Of a DNA stretch of 64,000 nucleotides, positions 51,925 to 62,682 are shown in pieces. The notes under the pieces are model-generated. The model had not been told where the DNA came from, did not search any database, and saw nothing but the letters and a program-made list of their open reading frames with translations. The translations under genes were made by a program, and so were the position numbers. Every line of letters starts with the position of its first letter. Positions within the stretch are counted from its first letter, which is position 1. The stretch covers positions 434,001-498,000 of the forward strand of contig NOWV01000008.1 of the NCBI GenBank assembly GCA_003344405.1, given 5' to 3'. This DNA is from Trichoplax sp. H2 (taxonomy: Eukaryota; Placozoa; Uniplacotomia; Trichoplacea).

Positions 51925-52358
51925 TCTCGGTTACTGAGGCAATGGGTTAGCAGTTGGGTAGCAATTTCTCTCGGTTACTAAGGCAATGGGTTAGCAGTTA
52001 GGTAGCAATTTCTCTCGGTTACCGAGGCAATTGGTTAGCAGTTGGATAGCAATTTCACTCGGATACCGAGGCAATGGGTTAGCAGTTAGGTAGCAATTTC
52101 ACTCGGTTAGCAGTTGGGTAGCAATTTCAATATAATGCAATCGGTTAGCAGTTGGATAGCAATTTCTCTCGGTTACTAAGGCAATTGGCTAGCAATTTCT
52201 CTCGGTTACCGAGGCAATGGGTTAGCAGTTAGGTAGCAATTTCTCTCGGTTACCGAGGCAATTGGTTAGCAGTTGGATAGCAATTTCACTCGGATACCGA
52301 GGCAATGGGTTAGCAGTTAGGTAGCAATTTCACTCGGTTAGCAGTTGGGTAGCAATTT
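51925..52358. repeat. 44-bp minisatellite with about 231-bp higher-order period
   Basis: Unit CTCGGTTACnGAGGCAATGG followed by GTTAGCAGTTnGGTAGCAATTTCT, repeated about ten times with some units shortened. A multi-unit block beginning ACCGAGGCAATTGG at 52021 recurs at 52252, giving a higher-order period of 231 bp. Each full unit holds the short near-palindrome TCGGTTACCGA. The array runs into a gap, so its true length is unknown. Confidence 0.9.
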
Positions 52359-52378
52359 NNNNNNNNNNNNNNNNNNNN
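52359..52378. other. Assembly gap (20 N) inside minisatellite
   Basis: Run of exactly 20 Ns within the array. Confidence 0.99.
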
Positions 52379-52523
52379 ACGATATGTAGTGTGACATCGT
52401 GGGCGTTTCGGACGAGTCAACCTGAAGACTACAATACGCTTAGAATACCTTGCCTAAACGATTGAAAGGCTCCTAGCAAGTTCACTCGGTTACTGAGGCA
52501 ATGGGTTAGCAGTTGGGTAGCAA
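52379..52523. repeat. Right flank of gap: duplicate of 51819-51966 including one minisatellite unit
   Basis: Repeats the left flank and the first minisatellite unit, then passes into unique sequence (ATGGTATTCTATC). The array may continue from here or may collapse to one unit in this haplotype. Confidence 0.85.
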
Positions 52524-53927
52524 ATGGTATTCTATCAATTATTGGAAGATTCTTTGTGAAAGGCAAGAGCTGTGTAGCTTGAAGAAAAATAGGAATACCA
52601 TAAAGTCGTACAAATGTTATCCCTCAACCCTCCTTCCCGTATCAAATCAGAACGAGGTCTTGACAGCATGAATGGCTTCTTGTTTTAATCAAAATGATTC
52701 TTGTTATTGAGTGAAAAAAAATGTCAACCTCCACTCCCCTATTCAAATCAAAACCAGATCTTTGATCAACTTGTGTAGAAAGACTTCTATTTGAATACAA
52801 TAACTATCACTGTTTACTGTAATAATATTTTTCAAAGGATCTTCCTGTGAAACCAAAGCGTCATCAATAGCCACAACTGCAAAATCCTACTACTCTGCTA
52901 CAGTATACTCGCATTGATGATACACAGACTGGAGATACAAATCGATTCTAAATTTCAATTTGTTATACGGAATTTTTGGTGTGGAGTGGTCGCAAACTTT
53001 GACTAAAATGATATTGACCAGCTTATACACAGTAGTAGTGAATTGTATCGCAGTAGTGATCGATCGGCGTATCACAGCCATTTTTTTATTTATTAAATTG
53101 TTCTTATTGTACAGTAGGTTGGGAGCAGTAATAATACATTTGGGAATGGACTGAAATACAAAAATTGGCCTATTCGATCTGGTATTAGCACCTGGCAGTC
53201 ATAATAGCCCGAGAAACATCACAACTATCTTAGTATGCGTACAGTAGTTAGTATCCTTTGCCATCAATAGAAAAAGAATTTTGCCAGAACAGCCATTCTC
53301 AATCATCTATGCATAGGTGTTGTACGTTATATAATAATAAAGAATGAGAGAGTAAATAATTCTACCGTATCGACCATTATAATTGAACTCATTTATTCAA
53401 GCCAGTCGAACGGATGTAAATTGCGTAAAGTGAATAAATCTTGCACATAATTTTAGTTTTAAAGAAAATTTCAAAAAATTGCACAAATTGGAGCAGAAGG
53501 CTATCAAAATTTTCCTGTACATAACTTGCGTTTTTCAACGGTACTTGTACTCATACTTCAGGTGTTTTTGTCGAATATTCTGAACTCGGTGTATCAATTA
53601 AGTCCACAGAATAAATAACGCAAAGTTGTTCTGTAAACTTTCAAAAGTCAAGTTGCTAATCTCTTAGCACAATGATTAAGGAGAAGTTCTCATAAACGAT
53701 TATTCTATACGTATGCGTATATTTTTAAAATTGTACTTGATCCTTTGAAGAAATATCAAATGATTTTTTTAGGCAAAAACTCTATTATCAACAACACAAT
53801 ACTGAATTTTAATAGTTATTGGATATTTCTAAACCACATCAAAACAAAATTCCAATTACTGATGTCATCCATTAGTTAGGAAATTTTCATTAATTATCTT
53901 TACACTGTTGTCTCAACATACAGCACT
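52524..53927. other. Intergenic, nothing recognised
   Basis: Ordinary AT-rich sequence. Frames of 63-64 codons on opposite strands near 52.9-53.15 kb overlap each other and carry no known motif. Confidence 0.45.
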
Positions 53928-54853
53928 CTACAGGAATGCCTGACAACTTTTATGCACTATCAGAGAAGTGAATTTTGGAACTTTTCCGAGCCTATTGGTT
54001 AATACAATACCCGGTTCCTGATTCTTTAGTAATCCAGAGTTATTTGAATTGAAAAATTCTTGCAGTACAACATGATTGTCATAATTGTTTACGTAAACAT
54101 AGATCTTGCAACAGTACATGAAAGTAGCAGCAGAGTATAATAACCATGGACAATTTAAATGATTACTTTCTATTAGATAAGTGTCGATATTCCCCACTAT
54201 TGCAGTATAGTTTCATGTAAAGTGCAGTAGCAGCGTCTTCGTATTATATGAAATACCCTGAGAATGGCTCAATTATCAGGAATTCACTCATAAAAAAGTA
54301 ATCATTTATTTTCAAGCTTCACTTTTCGCTTTCAAAAGCTAGTCTATAAAACTTGATTTTCATTTACACCATTCACTACTGCTTGAGTTTCTCTAGGATC
54401 TAATTCAAAATTGTCTTTTACGAGATTAAAGAATAAAATGACAATTGCGGCGAAATAATAACATCGAAGGCTACAAATCATTTATCAACTAAAGCCCATG
54501 TCAGTTTTATCTTTTCCAAGCGTAATTCTATTTGATAATACAACATTCTTGGTATTTGTAAAGATTCTGCAATTGAATATGTACGTATAGTGTATCCTTT
54601 ATACTTAGTTGGCCTTTCAATTTGCATAACAGTACATGTACTGAGAAGAACAACGTATGCGCGTAAACTTTCGGCATCTATGAAATGGTACTTTTGAGGT
54701 ATCGGTATCATAAATGTAGAAATACATAAGTATATTCCTTGCTATGCAATTTACACTCGATAAAATGCGTCTAATGAAGAGATGGTATCGATTCATGACC
54801 ATAAACAACTTTAAATTAATTAACGGAAGACAGATAAAAAAGAAAATTTGCAA
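53928..54853 (-). CDS. Possible exons of an unrecognised membrane protein gene
   Basis: The best-supported piece is a probable last exon at 54344-54470. It follows an ATTTGTAG acceptor, encodes a hydrophobic segment (YYFAAIVILFFNLV) and a polar tail (DNFELDPRETQAVVNG...), and ends in TAG. Upstream, 54480-54853 is open in several minus frames. One join uses a GTACAT donor near 54637 and gives RKFTRIRCSS before the membrane segment, but other splices fit too. A separate 89-codon frame at 53928-54197 may belong to another gene or be chance. No family is recognised. Confidence 0.22.
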
Positions 54854-54998
54854 TGTGCTGGAGTATAGAAGACCAAATAGAAGATCGATAATACAATACG
54901 ATTCCTTTCGTTTTTACGAAAACAAGCAACTGTTCATTCAGTGAATATGGAAAATAACGTTGCCCAATTACATATGAGGTGATAGGGAAAAATCTCAA

Positions 54999-56336
54999 CT
55001 TGCAGGTTAGATTAACAAACTTATTTATAATTCGCTTAGAAATATATGCTATAGGCGTTCAGAGTAAAATCGTTCCGAAATTCCATTTCACTACTTAATA
55101 CGATAGTATATTTTTCATATTTACTGTATGAGATTATTTATTTTCTACATTAAAATACCAAAAAAGAAATGAATCACGTTGTACAATAGAAAATTAAAAA
55201 TCTATTTCATGGCGCAACGTTATATTGCTACGGTATTAAAGCAATTATTCAAATAAGTAATCATAAGAGTACGCTTAAAGTCGCTTGACTATTGTTTCCC
55301 AATAACGGTAGTAAAAATTTATGCTATCCTTACTTTATATATAATTTTTGTTGAATCTCTGATAATCATTATTCATAGAATAAAAACGAATCTTGATTGC
55401 ATTTAAAATGGACTTTCATGTATATACGGGTACACTGTACAGTAATTCATTTTCAATATATGTTTATGTTTTCCTACGAATAAAGTCATCTAACTTATTA
55501 ATACAATTTGTTAATATTGGATTCGGGGATTCGGTTTTGTAATTGGATTCACATTAACAACACTTAAACCTGCAATTGTCTGTAAAAGTTTCTCGTTCCC
55601 GATTTTGACCCACACTCATTAATTACTACCTTACTGCATTATTTTGACAAATTAAATTTAGATGTTTTCAAGTTGTCGACAATGAAAGATGGTAATTCCT
55701 GTGTATTATTATATTATTAATGTATTCTTTTTATAAAGAACTTAAAAATTAAGATCATATAGTAGCATCATAATACTTAGATACAATACGTACATACACT
55801 ATTTCAATGTACTGTAATGTAAAACTCGTTGGATAACGATCACTAAATACTGTCTCGACCGGAGGTAAAAAAGAGATTAACTTGTTTAATATACCAGCAT
55901 TGTACTTCATAGATATATATCAATGAAAGCTATTTAGCGATCATGTTTAATTTTAATCAGTTACGCTACAGTGATAGAAGCATTGGTACAAAGTCATTGT
56001 CATGGCGAAAGCGCTTGTTTTCAATCAATTAATCTGCGCAATCATCATTTAATGTATGTATATATATATATATACATCCTTCTATTTTCAGTCGACTGTA
56101 ATGATTTAGTACCTAATCATTAAAATAACTACTTTACTGTATATCATGTCAAGATTATGACTTAGAAATCGACTATCTATGCAGCTTATGACTGTATGAC
56201 ATGATGTTAGCTATATTAGTACGAATTTAATACAATAATCTAATATGTAATAAAATCCTGGCCTTGTAATAGCCTATCCGACTATAGCTTGTCAGTCGTC
56301 AATGCGTAATTCTTCAAATACAAGAAACGATCATAA
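54999..56336. other. Intergenic, nothing recognised
   Basis: AT-rich with stops in all frames. A palindromic (TA)n tract lies at 56054-56077. Confidence 0.45.
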
Positions 56337-56621
56337 CTATACTTTATCGTTCTTTGAGCTTCTCTCATAGTACAAAGACATAACTCGTATATTTATGAAT
56401 ACTAGTTTTGGATAAGTTATTTCGATACAAAATAAGCTATGTGCGATAGACGCACTTAGACGTTCACTTATGTCTCTAACCTGAACTAACTGCCTAGCCA
56501 TACCCGGTAGAGAATTTCCATAACTACTATCCAGAAATGATGACTGAATACATTCGGTGGCGTGCCAAAAGGAAGCAATTTCACTGTTGCCTGAATTATA
56601 ACTATCTCCTGGAAATGACAT
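56337..56621 (-). CDS. Possible first exon or small ORF, unrecognised
   Basis: ATG at 56621 opens a frame with coding-like composition for its first half (residues such as SFPGDSYNSGNSEIASFW, then ECIQSSFLDSSYGNSLPG). CAG followed by GTTAGAG at 56480 after 47 codons could be a splice donor. If not spliced, the frame runs 94 codons, the latter half AT-rich. No downstream exon was identified on minus and no family is recognised. Confidence 0.33.
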   Translation of the reverse strand: MSFPGDSYNSGNSEIASFWHATECIQSSFLDSSYGNSLPGMARQLVQVRDISERLSASIAHSLFCIEITYPKLVFINIRVMSLYYERSSKNDKV

Positions 56622-57007
56622 TGTTTCGGCAGTTACCGTGGTTCACCTTCAACCAACGACGAAAATTTTCTGTTGGAAAGTTAGGAAATTTATCTTGATA
56701 GCCATTTGAATTCAGCGTCGCGATTTTAAGATATCTGTTCCAAATGAAGATTGATTGATAGAGGAATCATACAAGAAAAAGCAACATTAGTCAAAAATCA
56801 AGAATTTGCAATATACACAAATTAAATTGTTGTACTGTATATTCCCATTTGTAAAGCTCGTAGTACAGTCGGTCAATAATTAACATTATTAACGTAGTGA
56901 AATTAATGTAAGCCATATTGAGCCTTGAAGTTTTATTCAATTTTCATGCTTTTTTCTAGGATTTTGCAATTTCACTTGTATAGAATACCAAGCAATATAC
57001 GACTATT
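56622..57007. other. Intergenic
   Basis: Nothing recognised beyond a GTAC-like motif near 56831. Confidence 0.4.
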
Positions 57008-57250
57008 AGCTCTTAAAAATATTTCAAAACCGCTATAATGGACAGTATTGAGTAGTCCCTGATACGTGTATACGTGTATAGCGGAATAAGAACCTTACTT
57101 ATATATACTTTGTCTAGCACATCAAGCAACGTACTATTAGCTCGTAAAAATATTTCAAAACGGTTGTAGTGGATAGCATGTAGTAGTCCCTGGTGTATAT
57201 AGCAGAATGGGAGCCTTATTAATTTGTCTACATCTTGATAAAGTATCACT
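57008..57250. repeat. 131-bp diverged tandem duplication
   Basis: Two copies of a segment containing TATTTCAAAACnGnTnTA and AGTAGTCCCTG, about 131 bp apart (block ends near 57060 and 57191). On minus, copy 1 reads QGLLHAIHYNRFEIFLRANS and copy 2 reads QGLLNTVHYSGFEIFLRANS, but a length difference puts them in different frames. An ankyrin-like look is probably fortuitous. Confidence 0.7.
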
Positions 57251-57259
57251 TTTTGCAAG

Positions 57260-58565
57260 TCCTACGGTATTCAACGGATAACTCTGATCAGTGTGGTATA
57301 ACGAATGTACGAGCTACGGAAGAATTGGTATTAACGTTGTGATGCCTTTTACGCGCAATAGTACTCGCATACTATACCAAGAACTACTCAGAAAACTAGC
57401 GAAATTCAGAATGGAGAATATTAGTTGATACAAAATGCACAACAATGAATTATTGAACGAAAACAATTTACCTATAAAGTCCAACCTGGCCTACTATTCA
57501 AGTACAGTAGTTACTGTGTCAGAATCTAGCATACTGTATTATTAATAACAACAACTATAAAAGAAAAAAATTTAATCAACGATCGGATAGGCTGGGTGCA
57601 AATATTAATATCCGGAAAAATTAAATTTGGATGATATCATGGTGTAAAATTTGACGTAGAAGAGTTGGATAGAGAGTCGAGAATTTATTTACTCTTGTGT
57701 ACCAAATATTTCGTTGTCGGGAGATTATAATTAACGTCTTTTCACGTTGAAATAATAATGTAATAGGCGTACTGTTTTTATTGGCTCTTTTGTTATTACT
57801 ACAGTGGCGAAGTGATTCTTGCCAGTTGTGGGCAAACTTGATACTTGATGCTCAAAGTTTCTATGGCTTGACTAAGCTATTAAACTAAATAAGCTAACGG
57901 GCGTCATAAATATAATCATCATCATAACACAATATACGTATGATTATCCAATTTACTTTTCACTCTAATCTCAGTCAAAAATCTCTACGTACAGTAGGTT
58001 CTGGAAATGTCTGCCTAAAAAGTCTTACTACTCAATCGTGTTGAGTATAACAGCCTTAATGTGGTCACGCTCTGTTGGCAGTTGTAGATCTATCCAGCCT
58101 AAATGCAGTACCACGGGAATATTGGAGCAGTTTTGAAGAAAAATTTCTCCAAGCGACGGTAGGATATCCGCACTTTCTTTTAGTTCTACGAGTATAGCTT
58201 GATTTACGAACGATATTGAATTACGCTATTGGAGAATCTACATAGGCTAACTAACGACTGCCTATATTCACAGCGACTGGTACCTTTGTGCTTGTACAAT
58301 GTACAGTATAGTACTGTATTAATAATAGAAAGGAGAAAAAAAGTTCGATTATAATTATAATTATTATGCAGTGATATAGTACAAGCTTGCGATTCTATAA
58401 GCTGCATATTCGCACAGGCGATAAAGTACAGTATACGAGTATATCTATTTGAAAAGCATTCTTGTAGCTATCATTATAGTAAATTGAGATGATATTAATT
58501 TAGGACATTGATGAAATCTCATTGCTATAACATAATGTCACTTTCACGGATTTCTACCGTTGGAC
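57260..58565. other. Intergenic, nothing recognised
   Basis: Ordinary AT-rich DNA with a few GTAC-rich spots (near 57500 and 58300). The promoter of the small plus-strand gene at 58566 may lie at its right end. Confidence 0.4.
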
Positions 58566-58999
58566 ATGGATGCGCGGATTTTTGAAGCAACAGCGGTGTA
58601 TTACCGCAATCGCCCAATCAGAATCAATAATGAATATAGAAATGGACGCCAAGCTCAAGATACTCAACTATCTTTAGACAAGTCATGGTTAGAACTGCAG
58701 CGTATCTACTCCATAACGGAAATAAGATCAACTGGTAAATAATAAGTGATTAATTAATTGTACAATCACTTAAAACGATGGGTATAATACAGTTATGATA
58801 CAGAAGTAGGCGTACTATGCTTGCGCTCGTTGACATAGTATGATCGAAAATGTAGGCGTCCATATCACAATCAAAATCTATTTAAAATTTTATCAAATCA
58901 AATAGATCTTTAACGGCCTATTTCACACTCTTGACGAGACAATAAATTTATTTAGGCAGGCAAAACGCAAGTCAGTATGATATAATGGTTAAGGGATAA
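58566..58999 (+). CDS. Possible two-exon small gene, 70 aa, unrecognised
   Basis: Exon 1 (58566-58734) starts ATG and encodes MDARIFEATAVYYRNRPIRI and a further 36 residues containing LDKSWLELQRIYSITEIRST, then a GTAAAT donor. A 221-bp intron ends AAATTTATTTAG. Exon 2 (58956-58999) completes a Gly codon and adds RQNASQYDIMVKG before TAA. Frame is restored exactly and exon 1 has coding-like composition unlike its flanks. The product would be a small, soluble, Arg-rich protein. I do not recognise it. Alternative downstream exons are possible. Confidence 0.38.
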
Positions 59000-61049
59000 A
59001 AAAATTGAATTGTATGATCACTGTTGCAACAAGTATCACGAAAGTATTGTTATACTACCGATTATCATCAGTCGTGATTGATTAAGTTTTACAGTATTAT
59101 TGCCTGAAGAGAAGGACGAACGAACATTGCACATTCCATGATAAAAGTAGAGCTCCTGATGAAAACGAGTACAAAGTTAAGTGCATAGGATGACTGCCTT
59201 GAACAGCACACGTACACAAGGATGCCACTGTGGTGGATGATTACATGAGAATGTTTCTAGTTTATGAATATCGATAAAATAGGCGAAGAAGAAACTGGAG
59301 TTTACCAATGACGTAAGCAGAAGGCCCCCCTTAAGGTCTCGAATAATATCCTTGACTACAGTAGATGCTTAATTTAAATGTAGCAGTACTGTAGCGTAAC
59401 GCAGGCTAGCATGATCATGTCGATGTACGCTGAGTTATGAAGGAAGGAATATTACCATCCGAGTAAGCCTGAATGGATGTATTGACGATGGGAACTTTTT
59501 CCCCCTCCAATTTAGCGGTATATTTCGCTTTCTATGTTCCCGAAAGCGTAGAATATTGTATGCAGTTTCTGGACCAACTTTTGAATAATACAAAAAGGAA
59601 CGCAGAATTACTCATTTGTAATGTAGCAGACGGCTAAGTTGCTACACCCTCTACGACTGTAAGTCCCGTATGCAAGAGCACACATAATAAGCATATATTA
59701 TTGTTGTTACTTGTGCGTCGAGTTACGCTATTATGGCTACGATGCTGAAATAGGCAGAGAATCTTCTCTATTTTACCGTTAAAATGGGAGGAAAAAAAAA
59801 ATCGGAAAAACATCACTTGTACGATTGTACGCGTCCGGCTAAAACGTGCTTTATCCAACTGTGGGGTAGTATCCATGGTATCAGATTAGCACTCTATCAC
59901 GTTGGATTCTTATCCTCTTGGCGTAGCAATGACTGATTTTTGTACTGTGTGTAGACAGTTGTGATATACAAAGATTTGTGCCACGCTATTCACATTGGTA
60001 TCCCATTTTACTACTGTGTATGTTAGGAAATAAAGATGATGTTGTGCATTATTTCGTCGTTATGCTGATGAATACAATTAGAATAGATAAGAGTAGTGTA
60101 GTAGTCCGGACTTACCGCTTGTTCTCGATTAGGATCGAATCGAGGTGATTATCAGGTGGAGTATTTCTTTTTAAAATGATCGATACAGCAAAATGGATCT
60201 GTCCAAAACGTATGAACTCTTATTACTGTTATTTACGTAGGGGGATAATTAAGTTGATAACTAGCTAGTCGGTTTATAAAGCTTTGATACACTTGGTATA
60301 ATCTAAATATCAATAACGCGTGTCCTCGGTATGCAAAGTTTAGGTGACCAGGTGACGCTTACGGGGATTATTCTATTTACCCGTTTATTGATACATTTAA
60401 ACGGTTTTTCGTCATGCTATTGTATCCGTCATAATAGTCATTATATTGTTATTGCTACAGTACTTAACGTCCATTGAAAGGATGGATGCATACCAAAGTG
60501 TATTACATTTGGCCTTCTTTTGAGTCATTGCAATACACCGGCGGCCATTACTGTTCAATTGCGGCCGCTTGTCCATTGCAGTCAGGCGTGTAAACGCTGT
60601 TAGGTACGCTATCCAACGGCAAGGGAGATGTTGCCAGAAATTTCATCCATAATCAACTGTGTACAGTATAGGATACTCGATGACATATTACTGTATACTT
60701 GGATTGTATTCCTCATTTAGCCTCGCAAATGATTTCCTCATTGGGTAGAAAATGGTTGTGTTTGACAGCCGCTACAACCACCCTCAACTGTTTACAGTTG
60801 AAATGACTGTCGTAGTATATTGGTTTGCACGTTAAAAAAGAAAATTACTCTCCTTGCAACTTGGATCATACTGGATCTGCTGTCACCATGAGTTACAAAT
60901 GAGACTCATAAAGTCGCGATCCAGTGAATAAAATTACATGATTATCCTGGGCGTTACCACAGTCTTGTAGTATTCTACAGTAGTTCACTATTGGAATGAA
61001 CAGTAAAATCACTCCAATCAGCGCTGTTTTCATCTAGGAATGCGGCTGT
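59000..61049. other. Intergenic, nothing recognised
   Basis: No exon chain. A minus 80-codon frame at 59634-59876 is not convincing. A small GC-rich spot with GCGGCCGC occurs near 60562. Confidence 0.45.
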
Positions 61050-61505
61050 GTCATGAGAGTACAGTATACAGTGTACAGTATGGGAAAGGCCTACAGTAAA
61101 TGTACTGTGGTCTGCTACTGTAGTACTCCGATTTTTCTTTGACGGAGACACAGGAATGCGGCTGCGTGATGGCAGTGCTGTACTGGACAGTTATGTGTCG
61201 CTTACAGTACTGTACAGTAGCCTACTCTACTATGATCTTACACTACCCAGATTTTTCTTTTACTGAGACGCTCCGTTAAAACTGTTTCAAAAGCGGCGGC
61301 TGGCTATACTGTACGTACTGCGCAGTACGCGAAATCCTGGTGACGTACAGTACAGTATCAGGGACTACTGGAAAGAAGAGAAAAGGACACGACACCTCCG
61401 AAAGCTGCAGAAAATGTCTACATGTGTAGGCCGACTGTTTTTGCTGGTCATTTCAACTGCACTGACCATCGGTAATCGTATGCTATACTGTACTGTATCC
61501 TGCTC
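61050..61505. repeat. GTACW-rich region upstream of tandem array
   Basis: Multiple TACAGTATACAGTGTACAGTA-like motifs. A diverged duplicated segment contains AGGAATGCGGCTG near 61037 and 61152, and TTTTTCTTT followed by ACGGAGAC or ACTGAGAC near 61130 and 61250, a period of about 115-120 bp. Confidence 0.7.
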
Positions 61506-62468
61506 CAAATTCCCTGCCAGGTTGCTTTGCATACTGTAGTACAGATGATTGCATTGAGCTAACTTGCGATAGTTTTAGTATTGTTGAAGCTCAATCGCTG
61601 TCAAGGAAGGTTCCCATTGGAACCAATTTCAATAGCTCTTAGTATAGAGAAAATGGATAGGCAAATTCCCTGCTAGGTTGGTTTGCATACTTTAGTCTGT
61701 AGTACAGATGATTGCATTGAGCTAACTGACGATAGTTTTAGTATTGTTGAAGCTCAATCGCCGTCAAGGAAGGTTCCCATTGGAACCAATTTCAATAGCT
61801 CATAGTATAGAGAAAATGGATAGGCAAATTCCCTGCCAGGTTGGTTTGCATACTGTAGTACAGATGATTGCATTGAGCTAACTGACGATAGTTTTAGTAT
61901 TCTTGAAGCTCAATCGCCGTCAAGGAAGGTTCCCATTAGAACCAATTTCAATAGCTCTTAGTATAGAGAAAATGGATAGGCAAATTCCCTGCTAGGTTGG
62001 TTTGCATACTGTAGTACAGATGATTGCATTGAGCTAACTTACGATAGTTTTAGTATTGTTGAAGCTCAATCGCCGTCAAGGAAGGTTCCCCATTGGAACC
62101 AATTTCAAGAGCTCTTAGTATACAGTAGAGAAAATGGATAGGCAAATTCCCTGCTAGGTTGGTTTGCATACTGTAGTACAGATGGTTGCATTGAGCTAAC
62201 TGACGATAGTTTTAGTATTCTTGAAGGCTTGAAGCTCAATCGCCGTCAAGGAAGGTTCCCATTGGAACCAATTTCAATAGCTCTTAGTATAGAGAAAATG
62301 GATAGGCAAATTCCCTGCTAGGTTGGTTTGCATACTGTAGTACAGATGATGTGCATTGAGCTAACTGACGATAGTTTTAGTATTGTTGAAGCTCAATCGC
62401 CGTCAAGGAAGGTTCCCATTAGAACCAATTTCAACAGCTCTTAGTACCGTATAGAGAAAATGGATAGG
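61506..62468. repeat. Six-unit tandem repeat, 156-164 bp, with internal hairpin
   Basis: Units start at about 61506, 61662, 61825, 61981, 62143 and 62307 with CAAATTCCCTGCTAGGTTGG and end GAGAAAATGGATAGG. Every unit holds the perfect-arm hairpin GGTTCCCATTGGAACC or a one-base variant, plus GATAGTTTTAGTATTGTTG. Units are highly similar and differ mainly by small indels such as an added CAGTA or GGCTTGAA. The array ends about 215 bp before the CDIPT start codon. Confidence 0.93.
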
Positions 62469-62682
62469 ACAGTATTGTACTGTACGTACAGTAGTTTGAC
62501 CCAAGTCTTACAGTATGAGACGGTTTATACTGTACACTGTAAACTGTACACAACAGAGTACAGTACCATGTACTGTAAAATACAGTACTCGCATTGTAAG
62601 CTACAGTACAGTACTGTAATAAAAGCGCTGGAGTGGATCCCAAGGTTGCAGTTCTGAGCCTGTGTGTCCGCCGAAGATCGCG
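62469..62682 (+). promoter_or_regulatory. CDIPT 5' flank with GTACW cluster
   Basis: GTACW-type repeats (62465-62610) give way to about 70 bp of unique, less AT-rich sequence directly before the start codon, the likely 5' UTR. No TATA box was found. Confidence 0.4.

Noticed and set aside
57008-57250. Ankyrin-like repeats
   Set aside because: The HAIHYNRFEI-like string lacks the TPLHxAA and LL.GA consensus and the two copies are out of frame.
61506-62468. CRISPR-like or rRNA/tRNA array
   Set aside because: Whole 160-bp units repeat without unique spacers; this is a eukaryotic tandem repeat, and no rRNA or tRNA core sequence is present.
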